A stretch of DNA of 47,301 bases from an uncultured Pelagibacteraceae bacterium (GTDB lineage: Bacteria; Pseudomonadota; Alphaproteobacteria; Pelagibacterales; Pelagibacteraceae), in contig CACGAV010000007.1 in the NCBI GenBank assembly GCA_902571095.1, positions 1 through 47,301 of the forward strand. The letters run 5' to 3'. Position 1 is the first letter of the stretch. The number at the start of each line of letters is the position of its first letter. The notes beneath the pieces were generated by a model, which was not told the origin of the DNA, ran no database searches, and saw only the letters and a program-made list of their open reading frames with translations. The translations under genes were made by a program, and so were the position numbers. Shown here piece after piece: positions 26,526 through 34,090 of the stretch.

Positions 26526-27416
26526 ATGGATTGGGACAAGCTCAAAATTTTCCATGCAGTAGCTGAGTCAGGCAGTTTTACAAAAGCCTCTACAGTTCTT
26601 AATTTAAGCCAATCTGCTATAAGTAGACAGATTCAATCATTAGAAAAAGATCTTAAAATTCATCTTTTTGAAAGACATGCAAGAGGCTTGGTGTTAACAG
26701 ACAATGGTGAATATTTGTTTAAAACCGCTCACGAAGTAATATCAAAACTAAAAGATGTGGAAGCAACACTTAATGATGAAAAAGACAAAATCCATGGAAA
26801 GTTAACAGTAACAACGGTTGTGAGTTTTGGAACAACATGGCTAACTCCAAGGATCAAAGAATTTATGTCGTTGCACCCAGAAATAGAAGTTGAATTAATA
26901 TTTGATGATAAAGAATTAGATTTAAGTACAAGGCAAGCAGATATCGGAATTTTTATGAGAAGACCAAAACAATTAAATTATATACAGAAAAAACTCATTG
27001 ATCTTCATTATCACATATATGGATCAACACAATATTTAGAGAAATTTGGACATCCAAAAAACATAAAAGATCTTAGTAAACATAAATTTATAACTTATGG
27101 TAGAGGAGCACCTTCACCTGTTTTCAATCCAGATTGGGCTTTAAAATTAGGACCAAAAGATAGCAGAAAAAGAAAACCTGCAATGAAAGTAAATAGTGTT
27201 TATGGTTTGTTATTAGCAGTTCAAAGCGGTGTTGGTTTAGCAGCTTTACCAGATTATATAACTGTTAATGTTCCAAATATAACCAAGGTTCTTCCAGAGG
27301 TAGAGGGACCTTTAACCGAAACTCACTTTGTTTACCCTCAATCTCTTAAAAATGTTGCTAAAGTTAAAGCATTCAGAAATTTTCTGTTTAGCAAAGTAAG
27401 TGAATGGAAATTTTAG
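26526..27416 (+). CDS. LysR-type transcriptional regulator
   Basis: 296 residues. The N-terminal winged helix-turn-helix reads KLKIFHAVAESGSFTKAS and LNLSQSAISRQIQSLEKDL, with LFERHARGLVLTDNGEYLF completing the domain (to about residue 65). The C-terminal effector-binding domain (about 92-296) has VVSFGTTWLTPRIKEF and VQSGVGLAALPDY. The ligand is unknown. It follows acuI on the same strand by 4 nt, which is unusual because LysR regulators are mostly divergent from their targets. It could sense acrylate or a related organic acid, but this is inference from position. Confidence 0.92.
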   Translation: MDWDKLKIFHAVAESGSFTKASTVLNLSQSAISRQIQSLEKDLKIHLFERHARGLVLTDNGEYLFKTAHEVISKLKDVEATLNDEKDKIHGKLTVTTVVSFGTTWLTPRIKEFMSLHPEIEVELIFDDKELDLSTRQADIGIFMRRPKQLNYIQKKLIDLHYHIYGSTQYLEKFGHPKNIKDLSKHKFITYGRGAPSPVFNPDWALKLGPKDSRKRKPAMKVNSVYGLLLAVQSGVGLAALPDYITVNVPNITKVLPEVEGPLTETHFVYPQSLKNVAKVKAFRNFLFSKVSEWKF

Positions 27417-27728
27417 TTAATAAGTTTCTGCTTTAATTTTGAGCTTTGCGCCTTCTTCAACAGAAAGATTTTTTTGTTTTAAGATACCATCAACATCTGC
27501 TGTTGATTTTATTTTTACCTGATCAGAATTTATGTTTCCTTTTACAGCCCCACCCAGCGTCACTTCTGATGAATTAATATTTCCTTTAATATTCGATCCA
27601 GAATGCGTGTTGAGTTTTCCTGCGGTTACGTCACCTTCTATTTTACAATCTAAAATTAACTGCTCTTTTTCAACAATATCCCCTTTAAGGTTTACATCTG
27701 ATAAAAGAACTGAAGTTTTTTCGCTCAT
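27417..27728 (-). CDS. Bactofilin-like polymer-forming cytoskeletal protein
   Basis: About 103 residues from the preferred ATG at 27728 (MSEKTSVLLSDV); a start 36 nt further upstream is also in frame. The protein is a run of short beta-repeats with regularly spaced Gly and small residues (DVNLKGDIVEKEQLILDCKI, EGDVTAGKLNTHSGSNIKGN, EVTLGGAVKGNI). That pattern is typical of the bactofilin beta-helix (DUF583). Bactofilins polymerise without nucleotide and scaffold cell-shape or envelope functions. Its stop abuts the lysR stop with no spacer. It is short, with almost no flanking tails. Confidence 0.8.
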   Translation of the reverse strand: MSEKTSVLLSDVNLKGDIVEKEQLILDCKIEGDVTAGKLNTHSGSNIKGNINSSEVTLGGAVKGNINSDQVKIKSTADVDGILKQKNLSVEEGAKLKIKAETY

Positions 27729-27822
27729 GACGATAATTCTACAATTATAAGTTGATAAAATCAAATATTTAAAATATTGAAAATGTGAGGAAAGTTAATA
27801 GAAAACGAGTATATAAAAAATT

Positions 27823-28551
27823 ATGATACCTTTAAAGGATGATAATCCTACTAATACAAGACCAATTGTCAGCTACGGAATAATTGGATTTTGTATCCTT
27901 ATATTTTTAGCACAGCTAGGTCTAAGCGAACAAGAGCTTAGAGATTTTACTTATTCATACGGTCTAATACCATCAGTTTTAATCGGTATAGATCAGTTGC
28001 CAGACGAACTTAATAAAATTTCTCCGATCGGAACAATTTTTACCTCAATGTTTATGCACGGAGGTTGGATGCACTTAATTGGAAACATGTTATACCTCTG
28101 GATTTTTGCAGATAATATTGAGGATGATTTAGGTACTTTAAATTTTATAATTTTCTATTTTTTCTCAGGCATAGGAGCAGCTATGTCACAAGTTTTAGTA
28201 GACGTAAATTCACAAATTCCAATGATTGGTGCTAGTGGTGCTATTGGTGGTGTACTAGGAGCCTACTTAATAAATTACCCCAATGCAAGAGTCTTGGTTT
28301 TAATTCCATTTGGTTTTTTTAGCCAACTTATAAAAATAAGATCCCTTTATGTTTTGGGTTTTTGGTTTGTATTACAATTTATTAATTCTTTTTTATCATC
28401 TTCTTCTGGAGGGGGAGGAGTGGCATATGCCGCACACATTGGAGGTTTTGTTACAGGTGTTATTCTGATACTCTTTTTTAACAAAAGTATTCGTAAAAAA
28501 AAATATAAACCTAAAGAATATAAAAAAAATAAGGGACCATGGGAGCAATAA
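27823..28551 (+). CDS. Rhomboid family intramembrane serine protease
   Basis: 242 residues with six or seven membrane segments. MFMHGGWMHLIGNMLYLWIF (about 74-93) holds the conserved His and Asn of helix 2. IGASGAIGGVLGAYL near 138-152 contains the catalytic Ser in GASGA. AAHIGGFVTGVIL near 203-215 contains the catalytic His. The protein is complete and should be active, cleaving substrates inside the membrane. Its end overlaps the following site-2 protease gene by 13 nt, so two intramembrane proteases of different classes are translationally coupled. Confidence 0.93.
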   Translation: MIPLKDDNPTNTRPIVSYGIIGFCILIFLAQLGLSEQELRDFTYSYGLIPSVLIGIDQLPDELNKISPIGTIFTSMFMHGGWMHLIGNMLYLWIFADNIEDDLGTLNFIIFYFFSGIGAAMSQVLVDVNSQIPMIGASGAIGGVLGAYLINYPNARVLVLIPFGFFSQLIKIRSLYVLGFWFVLQFINSFLSSSSGGGGVAYAAHIGGFVTGVILILFFNKSIRKKKYKPKEYKKNKGPWEQ

Positions 28552-29654
28552 ATTATATAATTCCTTTTATTCTTTTGATTACTATTGTTGTATTCATTCA
28601 TGAATATGGACACTATTATTTTGCAAAAAGATATGGTGTTGCTATTACCGACTTTTCAATAGGTTTTGGAAAAGAGATATTTGGTTTTAATGATAAAAAT
28701 GGAACAAGGTGGAAATTTTGTTTTATACCACTTGGTGGATATGTAAAATTTTCTGGTGATAGAAATGTTTTTAGTCAGTCTGAACAAGAAAAGATTTTAA
28801 AAAAATATAATCAAAACGATCGAAAAAAACTTTTTCTGACCAAACCTCTTTACCAAAGGGCACTTATTGTTGCAGGAGGGCCATTAGCTAATTTTCTACT
28901 AGCTATTTTCATATTCACTTGTGTTTATATGTTTGTTGGTAAGGATTTTACTCCTGCTAAAATTGAGGAAGTATCAATTAATAGCCCAGCAGAAAAAGCA
29001 GGTCTACAAAAAAATGATATTATTATTGGCGTAAATAATAATAAAATTGAGAGTATTTTAGAAGTATCTATGTTTATAAATTCTGACAATAATGAAAAAA
29101 TAAATATCAAAGTACTTAGAAATCAGAATGAGCTTAATTTTGAAACTACACCATCTATAATAAATTCAAAAGATGCTTTTGGAAATGATATTAAAAAAAA
29201 AATTATTGGTATTAAAATTGGTCCGGTAAATGATCAATTTAAAAAACAAAAACTTGGTCCAACTAAGGCTTTTTTTTACTCTTTAAAAGAAACTTGGTTT
29301 GTATCAAAAACAACCATTAAATTTATTGGATCTTTAATTCAGGGAAAAGGTGATACTTCTCAACTAGGTGGCCCAATCAAAATAGCTAAGATTTCTGGTC
29401 AGGTTGCAGAATTCGGTTTTTTGGCTTTTATAAGCACTGTTGCATATATTTCTATAAGTTTAGGGTTAGTTAATTTGTTCCCTATACCCCTTTTAGATGG
29501 TGGCCATCTAATGTTCTATTTGTTTGAAAAAATTTTAGGAAGACCATTGAAACAAAAAACCCAAGAAGGGTTTTTTCGAATCGGTCTCTTTTTGCTTATG
29601 TTTCTCATGGTTTTTACCACTTTTAATGATTTAAAAGATTGGGGTTTATTCTAG
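28539..29654 (+). CDS. rseP: Site-2 zinc metalloprotease, RseP/MmpA type
   Basis: 371 residues. VFIHEYGHYYFAKRYG near residues 22-37 carries the HExxH zinc site. FIPLGGYVKFSGD follows. One PDZ-like domain (about 125-195, SPAEKAGLQKNDIIIGVNN) is visible where E. coli RseP has two, and the total is shorter than the usual 420-450. The C-terminal NLFPIPLLDGGHLMFYLFE supplies the third zinc ligand. It cleaves membrane-bound regulators or signal-peptide remnants. The usual neighbours (uppS, cdsA, dxr, bamA) are absent; instead it overlaps a rhomboid gene. Confidence 0.9.
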   Translation: MGAINYIIPFILLITIVVFIHEYGHYYFAKRYGVAITDFSIGFGKEIFGFNDKNGTRWKFCFIPLGGYVKFSGDRNVFSQSEQEKILKKYNQNDRKKLFLTKPLYQRALIVAGGPLANFLLAIFIFTCVYMFVGKDFTPAKIEEVSINSPAEKAGLQKNDIIIGVNNNKIESILEVSMFINSDNNEKINIKVLRNQNELNFETTPSIINSKDAFGNDIKKKIIGIKIGPVNDQFKKQKLGPTKAFFYSLKETWFVSKTTIKFIGSLIQGKGDTSQLGGPIKIAKISGQVAEFGFLAFISTVAYISISLGLVNLFPIPLLDGGHLMFYLFEKILGRPLKQKTQEGFFRIGLFLLMFLMVFTTFNDLKDWGLF

Positions 29655-29673
29655 ATCAGATTTTTGAACTTGC

Positions 29674-29701
29674 AAAAACCCTGTAAAAATAGGGCTTTTT
29701 T
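29674..29701 (+). terminator. Probable intrinsic terminator after rseP
   Basis: The sequence AAAAACCCT, an 8-nt loop and AGGGCTTTTTT forms a short stem with a GC core, one bulged base, and a U-rich 3' side, 20-45 nt after the rseP stop. It is the expected end of the rhomboid-rseP transcript before the separately transcribed HU gene. Confidence 0.6.
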
Positions 29702-29806
29702 CGCTATTTACCGCATATAGTGTTAATATTTTCTTTAGCTACTATATTTTCGTTGATTTTACTTAGTTTTTGTAGAGATTAAAACTATCATAAAAAAGGG
29801 GCTAAA

Positions 29807-30082
29807 ATGAACAAAAAACAATTAGTAAATAAAATCGCTTCCAGCATGAACCAAAGTAAAGCTGATGCTGAGAGAATGTTTGATACCATCACAGGTATTA
29901 TCCTAGATTGCCTTAAAAACGATGAGGCTGTTAAAATAGCAGGTTTTGGTACTTATAAAGTAGCCAAAAGAAAAGCTAGAATCGGCCGAAATCCAAGGAC
30001 AGGTGAGCAAATTCAGATCGCTGCATCTCAGAAGGTCAAATTTCTTCCTGCTAAAGGCTTAAAAGATATGTTTAATAGATAA
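29807..30082 (+). CDS. hup: HU-type histone-like DNA-binding protein
   Basis: 91 residues, the standard HU size. MNKKQLVNKIASSMNQSKADAE and GFGTYKVAKRKARIGRNPRTGEQIQIAASQKVKF (residues 46-79) match HU, the latter containing the beta-arm with RNPRTG that inserts in the DNA minor groove. It binds and bends DNA without strong sequence preference and organises the nucleoid. A Shine-Dalgarno (AAGGGG) precedes the ATG, and the gene sits alone between two hairpins. It could be an IHF-like subunit, but the arm sequence is of HU type. Confidence 0.93.
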   Translation: MNKKQLVNKIASSMNQSKADAERMFDTITGIILDCLKNDEAVKIAGFGTYKVAKRKARIGRNPRTGEQIQIAASQKVKFLPAKGLKDMFNR

Positions 30083-30086
30083 CCGG

Positions 30087-30130
30087 TTTAAACAATCCCT
30101 GGAAAACTTAAATTTTAGGGATTGTTTAAA
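30087..30130 (+). terminator. Strong hairpin after the HU gene
   Basis: A perfect 14-bp inverted repeat, TTTAAACAATCCCT and AGGGATTGTTTAAA, with a 16-nt loop begins 4 nt after the HU stop. No long U-tract follows, though the 3' arm ends GTTTAAAAA. It may act as a terminator or as a 3' stabiliser of the HU mRNA. Confidence 0.65.
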
Positions 30131-30208
30131 AATGCCACACCCCTTGCAAAAACTGCATAACTAGTTTCATCACATAACGTAACTATCTTTCCCACAATCA
30201 TCTAAGCT

Positions 30209-30227
30209 ACTTCCTAAAGGAGGAAGT
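30209..30227 (+). promoter_or_regulatory. Hairpin that contains the amtB ribosome binding site
   Basis: ACTTCCT, a 5-nt AAAGG loop and AGGAAGT form a perfect 7-bp stem that ends at the base before the amtB ATG. The extended ribosome binding site AAAGGAGG lies in the loop and 3' arm, so it is partly masked when the stem forms. This suggests control of amtB translation by RNA structure. The C-rich left arm may also act as a plain anti-Shine-Dalgarno. Confidence 0.6.
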
Positions 30228-31520
30228 ATGAAAAAAATACTTGGTTATTTTTTTGCAGGTACAGCACTTTATTTCAGCTTTGCTGGTTTAGGGTATGCAA
30301 ACACGACTGTATCAGCAGAAGTACAATACATATTTAATACAATATTATTTTTAATGTCAGGTTTTCTGGTCATGTGGATGGCAGCAGGTTTTGCCATGCT
30401 TGAATCAGGGTTGGTTACATCTAAAAGTGTATCAGCAATCTGTGCAAAAAATATAGGTTTATATTCAATTGCCGGAGTAATGTTCTGGTTAGTTGGATAC
30501 AATTTAGCATACGGTATACCAGAAGGTGGATGGATAGGTTCGTTCTCTTCTTGGAGTGACTCATCGTCATTAGAAACTGGTTATTCTGATGGATCAGATT
30601 GGTTTTTCCAAATGGTATTCTGTGCAACAACAATGTCAATCGTATCAGGAACATTGGCTGAAAGAATTAAAATTTGGCCATTCTTCTTATTTGCAGCTAT
30701 TTTAACTGGATTTATTTATCCAATTGAAATGGGATGGCAGTGGGGCGGTGGTTGGTTATCAGCTGCTGGTTTTTCTGATTTTGCAGGTTCAACATTAGTA
30801 CATGCTGCTGGAGGAGCTGCCGCTCTTGCCGGTGCAATAGTACTTGGTGCGAGATCTGGAAGATTTACTTCAGGAGGTGGTGTAAAAGCTATGGCGCCTT
30901 TTGCGGCTTCTTCAATTCCATTAGCAACACTCGGAGTATTTATACTTTGGTTAGGTTGGTTTGGTTTCAACGGTGGCTCACAATTAGCTGCTGGAACTCT
31001 AGAAGACGTTAGTTCTGTTGCAACAATATATATTAATACAAACTTAGCTGCAGGTGGTGGTGTATTAGCCGCTGCTACAGTATCTAGACTTGCTGGTGGT
31101 AAAACCGATGTAGTCATGATGCTTAATGGTGCAATAGCTGGTTTAGTTGGTATAACAGCGGAACCTTTAGCACCAAGCCCTTTTGCTGCGATAGTGATTG
31201 GAGCAATAGCTGGTGTATTAATGTACTACTCAACAAAATTATTATACAAAATGAAAATAGATGATGTTGTTGGCGCAATTCCTGCACACTTAGTTGCTGG
31301 AATATGGGGTACGTTAGCAGTACCGTTTACAAACACAGAAGTAGGTTTTGGTTCACAATTCCTAGGAACGATTTCAGTGGTAGTTTTTGTTTTCGTAGTG
31401 TCATACATCGTATGGTCAATTATGAAAATGACAATTGGAATAAGAATCAGTAAAGAAGCTGAAAGGCTTGGAACTGATAAGTCCGAGGTTGGTGTAATCG
31501 CTTACGGTATAAGAGATTAA
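30228..31520 (+). CDS. amtB: Ammonium transporter (Amt family)
   Basis: 430 residues. A signal sequence (about 1-24) is followed by roughly 11 membrane segments. Amt features are GFAMLESGLVTSKSVSAICAKN near residues 51-72, DFAGSTLVHAAGGAAALAGA near 184-203 with the first pore His, and GAIPAHLVAGIWGTLAVPF near 347-365 with the second pore His. It carries ammonium across the inner membrane. No glnK lies beside it, unlike many bacteria. The ribosome binding site is inside a hairpin and a partial sigma-54-like element lies at 30133-30148, both suggesting nitrogen-linked regulation. Confidence 0.95.
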   Translation: MKKILGYFFAGTALYFSFAGLGYANTTVSAEVQYIFNTILFLMSGFLVMWMAAGFAMLESGLVTSKSVSAICAKNIGLYSIAGVMFWLVGYNLAYGIPEGGWIGSFSSWSDSSSLETGYSDGSDWFFQMVFCATTMSIVSGTLAERIKIWPFFLFAAILTGFIYPIEMGWQWGGGWLSAAGFSDFAGSTLVHAAGGAAALAGAIVLGARSGRFTSGGGVKAMAPFAASSIPLATLGVFILWLGWFGFNGGSQLAAGTLEDVSSVATIYINTNLAAGGGVLAAATVSRLAGGKTDVVMMLNGAIAGLVGITAEPLAPSPFAAIVIGAIAGVLMYYSTKLLYKMKIDDVVGAIPAHLVAGIWGTLAVPFTNTEVGFGSQFLGTISVVVFVFVVSYIVWSIMKMTIGIRISKEAERLGTDKSEVGVIAYGIRD

Positions 31521-31559
31521 AGATATTCTTCTGCTTCCCTTTCGTTAGAAGAAGAAACT

Positions 31560-31590
31560 AGGCCCAGAAGCAATTCTGGGCCTTTTTTTA
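31560..31590 (+). terminator. Intrinsic terminator after amtB
   Basis: A 10-bp perfect stem, AGGCCCAGAA and TTCTGGGCCT, with the tetraloop GCAA is followed directly by TTTTTTTA. This is a textbook rho-independent terminator for amtB. It also lies just after the stop of the leftward bcp gene and could stop transcription in that direction, although the U-tract there is weak. Confidence 0.93.
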
Positions 31591-32049
31591 TTTTGATAAT
31601 TTAATAAAATTAAGAACTTCTTTAGCGTGATCTTTTACTCTTACATTAGACCATATTTTTATGATCTTGCCCTTGTTAATTAAAATAGTTGATCTAATTG
31701 TTCCCATAAATTTTTTACCCATAAACGATTTAAGACCCCATACCCCATATTTTTTTTGAACTATAAGCTTATCATCAGATAACAATTGAAACGGGACTTT
31801 ATTTTTTTTTTTAAAACTTAAGTGGCTTTTAATATTATCTTTTGAAATACCAATGACCTCAAATTTTAAACTCTTAAATTTTTTGTATAATTTAGAAAAA
31901 TCTCTTGTTTCCAGTGTGCATCCTGGCGTATTGTCTTTTGGATAAAAATAGATAACCAAACCGTTTTTTATTTTTGATGTGTCAAAAGCTTTTAAATTTG
32001 TTGAATTAAGTTTAAAATTTAACAATTTACTACCAGTTTTAACCTTCAT
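31588..32049 (-). CDS. bcp: Bcp-type peroxiredoxin
   Basis: About 153 residues from the ATG at 32049 (MKVKTGSKLLNF), the usual length for the family; an earlier in-frame start at 32094 would add 15 residues unlike Bcp. The active site YPKDNTPGCTLETRDF near residues 36-51 contains the peroxidatic Cys in PGCT. The resolving Cys found five residues later in E. coli Bcp is replaced (TLETR), so this is a one-Cys type. It reduces peroxides in the cytosol with thiol donors. Its start overlaps the upstream glycosyltransferase-like gene by 11 nt. Confidence 0.92.
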   Translation of the reverse strand: MKVKTGSKLLNFKLNSTNLKAFDTSKIKNGLVIYFYPKDNTPGCTLETRDFSKLYKKFKSLKFEVIGISKDNIKSHLSFKKKNKVPFQLLSDDKLIVQKKYGVWGLKSFMGKKFMGTIRSTILINKGKIIKIWSNVRVKDHAKEVLNFIKLSK

Positions 32050-33067
32050 TTGAGTCCCATAACTTTTCCCAGTCCACATTTGGTGATAATCCATATGCTG
32101 AGTTTATATTTGTAAAATGAACTGACAACGAGGGAATTGGTGAAATACATAATTCTTTTTTGTAAATATTATGCAAAGGTTTTTCAAAAGGGTAGTGCTC
32201 ATATTCGCACATACTTACTAATTCCTTAAAATATTTATTTATTACTTCTTTACTCATTATGAATGAGCATAATGTTTGATCTATTTGACGCCAGTGTCTT
32301 CTTTCTCCTAGAAAAATTTTTGTATCGTAAATATTTTTATAAAGATATGGATAGTCTGTTGTACAAATAATTAACTCATTTTTTATTAAGGAAGATATTT
32401 TTTCATAAGTAAATAAAGTTTCAGAAATACTTTCTAAATCATGAAGATAATCATCTTCAACAAAATAAGTTAAATCTTCACATCTTTCTTTTGATAAAAC
32501 TAGTGACTGATGAATATTTGACATATTAGATTTTTGATTAGCAGAAACTTCTTTATTTTCCTCATTAATTTTTTTAATATTTTTTGAAAATTTATCAATT
32601 TTTAATTCTTGAATTTCAAAATCGATATTTGATTTTCTCAAAATATTTTCCAACAAAATTAGTTGTTCTTTATCTGAATTGTGATCAATAATATATATTT
32701 TAAATTTTGTTTCTTTAAATTTTTCTTTTGCATAGTTGATACTCTTAGTCAATGATCTCAAAGTTTTTTCTGTATAAACTTCTTTTTTCTTTTCAAAAAT
32801 CCTTTTTTTTGACTGAGTCAACATATTTATATTCATGCATGTTCTCAATATTATATCTAAAGATTTAACTTTTCTTGTTATTTGAACTTCACCAAGAGGT
32901 ATTGTCAGAGATTTTTTACCAGGAATACTTAAACTCTCATTAAGTTTTTTATTTAAAGTTGAAACCTCAAAATCACTTTGATCTATAATTTCAAAACCTA
33001 AAGTTCTACAAAATTTTATAAGGATTTTTGTAAAAAAATTTTTATTTTTTACTTTAATTTCTTTCAT
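32039..33067 (-). CDS. Probable GT-A-type glycosyltransferase
   Basis: 342 residues, soluble, very Lys-rich. VKSLDIILRTCMNI near residue 67 and the central KIYIIDHNSDKEQLILLENIL (about 122-142) look like the nucleotide-binding half of a GT-A fold. YFVEDDYLHDLES near 207-219 provides an EDD motif in place of the usual DXD metal site. RRHWRQIDQTLCSFIMSKE follows near 256-274. No acceptor can be named. It could act in surface glycan or lipid glycosylation. It is translationally coupled to bcp by overlap, probably because of genome compaction rather than shared function. Confidence 0.6.
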   Translation of the reverse strand: MKEIKVKNKNFFTKILIKFCRTLGFEIIDQSDFEVSTLNKKLNESLSIPGKKSLTIPLGEVQITRKVKSLDIILRTCMNINMLTQSKKRIFEKKKEVYTEKTLRSLTKSINYAKEKFKETKFKIYIIDHNSDKEQLILLENILRKSNIDFEIQELKIDKFSKNIKKINEENKEVSANQKSNMSNIHQSLVLSKERCEDLTYFVEDDYLHDLESISETLFTYEKISSLIKNELIICTTDYPYLYKNIYDTKIFLGERRHWRQIDQTLCSFIMSKEVINKYFKELVSMCEYEHYPFEKPLHNIYKKELCISPIPSLSVHFTNINSAYGLSPNVDWEKLWDSNEG

Positions 33068-33102
33068 TTTAATTTCTCATATAATAGTTTATATTACTAA
33101 AA

Positions 33103-33501
33103 ATGAACATTAAATCTTCAAAAGAATTAGTAAAAAAAGCTTTAACTGAAATTAGCACTCTAAAACCTGCCGAGGTCAAAGAATTGAATGATAAAAACGA
33201 ATGTACTTTAATAGATATAAGAGATATCAGAGAATTGTGGAGAGATGGTACCCTCAAAGGAGCAGTACATATTCCTAGAGGTATGCTTGAATTTTGGCTA
33301 GACCCTAATAGTCAATACTATAATGATGATATGTTTCCAAAAGACAAAAAATTAGTTTTATTTTGTGCAGCTGGAATGAGATCTGCCCTTGCAACCAAAA
33401 CATTAAAAGATATGGGATATAAAAATATCGCTCATGCAGATGGTGGTTTTGGTTCCTTATCGAATTTTGGTTTTGAGATAGTGTCTAAAGATAAGAAATA
33501 A
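33103..33501 (+). CDS. Rhodanese-like sulfurtransferase
   Basis: 132 residues, a single rhodanese domain. CTLIDIRDIRELWRDGTLKG near residues 30-49 and AVHIPRGMLEFWLD are the N-terminal signatures. The active loop LFCAAGMRSALA near 87-98 has the catalytic Cys, and HADGGFGSL closes the domain. Such proteins transfer sulfane sulfur to cyanide, thiols or protein partners. A TATAAT at 33080-33085 lies about 18 nt before the ATG, giving a short leader. It is divergent from the glycosyltransferase gene by 35 bp and ends 1 nt from the convergent DsbA-like gene. Confidence 0.9.
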   Translation: MNIKSSKELVKKALTEISTLKPAEVKELNDKNECTLIDIRDIRELWRDGTLKGAVHIPRGMLEFWLDPNSQYYNDDMFPKDKKLVLFCAAGMRSALATKTLKDMGYKNIAHADGGFGSLSNFGFEIVSKDKK

Positions 33502-33502
33502 G

Positions 33503-34090
33503 CTAGCTATTTAATTCATCCAACGCGTATGAAAGTCTATCTTGTCCCCAGAAAATTTTTCTATTTACCCTAAAAGTCGGAGCACCAAATATTCCTTTTT
33601 TAAACGCATCATCAGTGAGCTTTCTTAATTTTTCTTTAATTTTCTGATCTGAAGCTTTAGTTAAAAATTTTTCAGGATTGAGATCAATATTTTTTAAAAC
33701 TTTATTTATTACTATTTGATCATTCATGTTAAGACCATCTTTCCATATAGCGTTAAAGATTTTTTCTATATAAATTAATTCTAAATCATCCTCTTTTACA
33801 ATAATAACTCCTCGCATAAAATTAACGGTTTTGATTGGAAAATATGAATTAAAATTAAATAAAATATTTTTTTTTTTACAAATTAATTTTGTGTCTCGGT
33901 TCATATAATCAGACTTAAGAATGTTAAAAGCAGCAGGTGTTATACCAGCTAAATTATGAAGCCCACCTAAAAAAACTGGCATAAAATTGATTTTAAAAGA
34001 GTTTTTTTTTTGTATTTTTTTTAGCTCTTTATACCCGATATATGCGTATGGACTACTAAAATCAAAATAAAATTCAATACTTTTAGTCAT
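33503..34090 (-). CDS. DsbA-family protein, 2-hydroxychromene-2-carboxylate isomerase type
   Basis: 195 residues. The N-terminal EFYFDFSSPYAYIGYKEL has Ser-Pro where thiol oxidoreductases have CxxC, which is the hallmark of the glutathione-dependent NahD/kappa-GST branch. GIFGAPTFRVNRKIFWGQDRL near residues 164-184 is the conserved C-terminal signature. Outside aromatic degraders, members of this branch are common and their natural substrates are mostly unknown. Its start overlaps the upstream ABA4-like gene by 8 nt, so the two are likely expressed together. Confidence 0.88.
   Translation of the reverse strand: MTKSIEFYFDFSSPYAYIGYKELKKIQKKNSFKINFMPVFLGGLHNLAGITPAAFNILKSDYMNRDTKLICKKKNILFNFNSYFPIKTVNFMRGVIIVKEDDLELIYIEKIFNAIWKDGLNMNDQIVINKVLKNIDLNPEKFLTKASDQKIKEKLRKLTDDAFKKGIFGAPTFRVNRKIFWGQDRLSYALDELNS

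Noticed and set aside
30716-31117. A 133-residue frame on the - strand inside amtB
   Set aside because: It is rich in Pro/Ala/Thr, as expected for the antisense of a Gly/Ala-rich membrane gene, and it has no motif, start signal or neighbour support.
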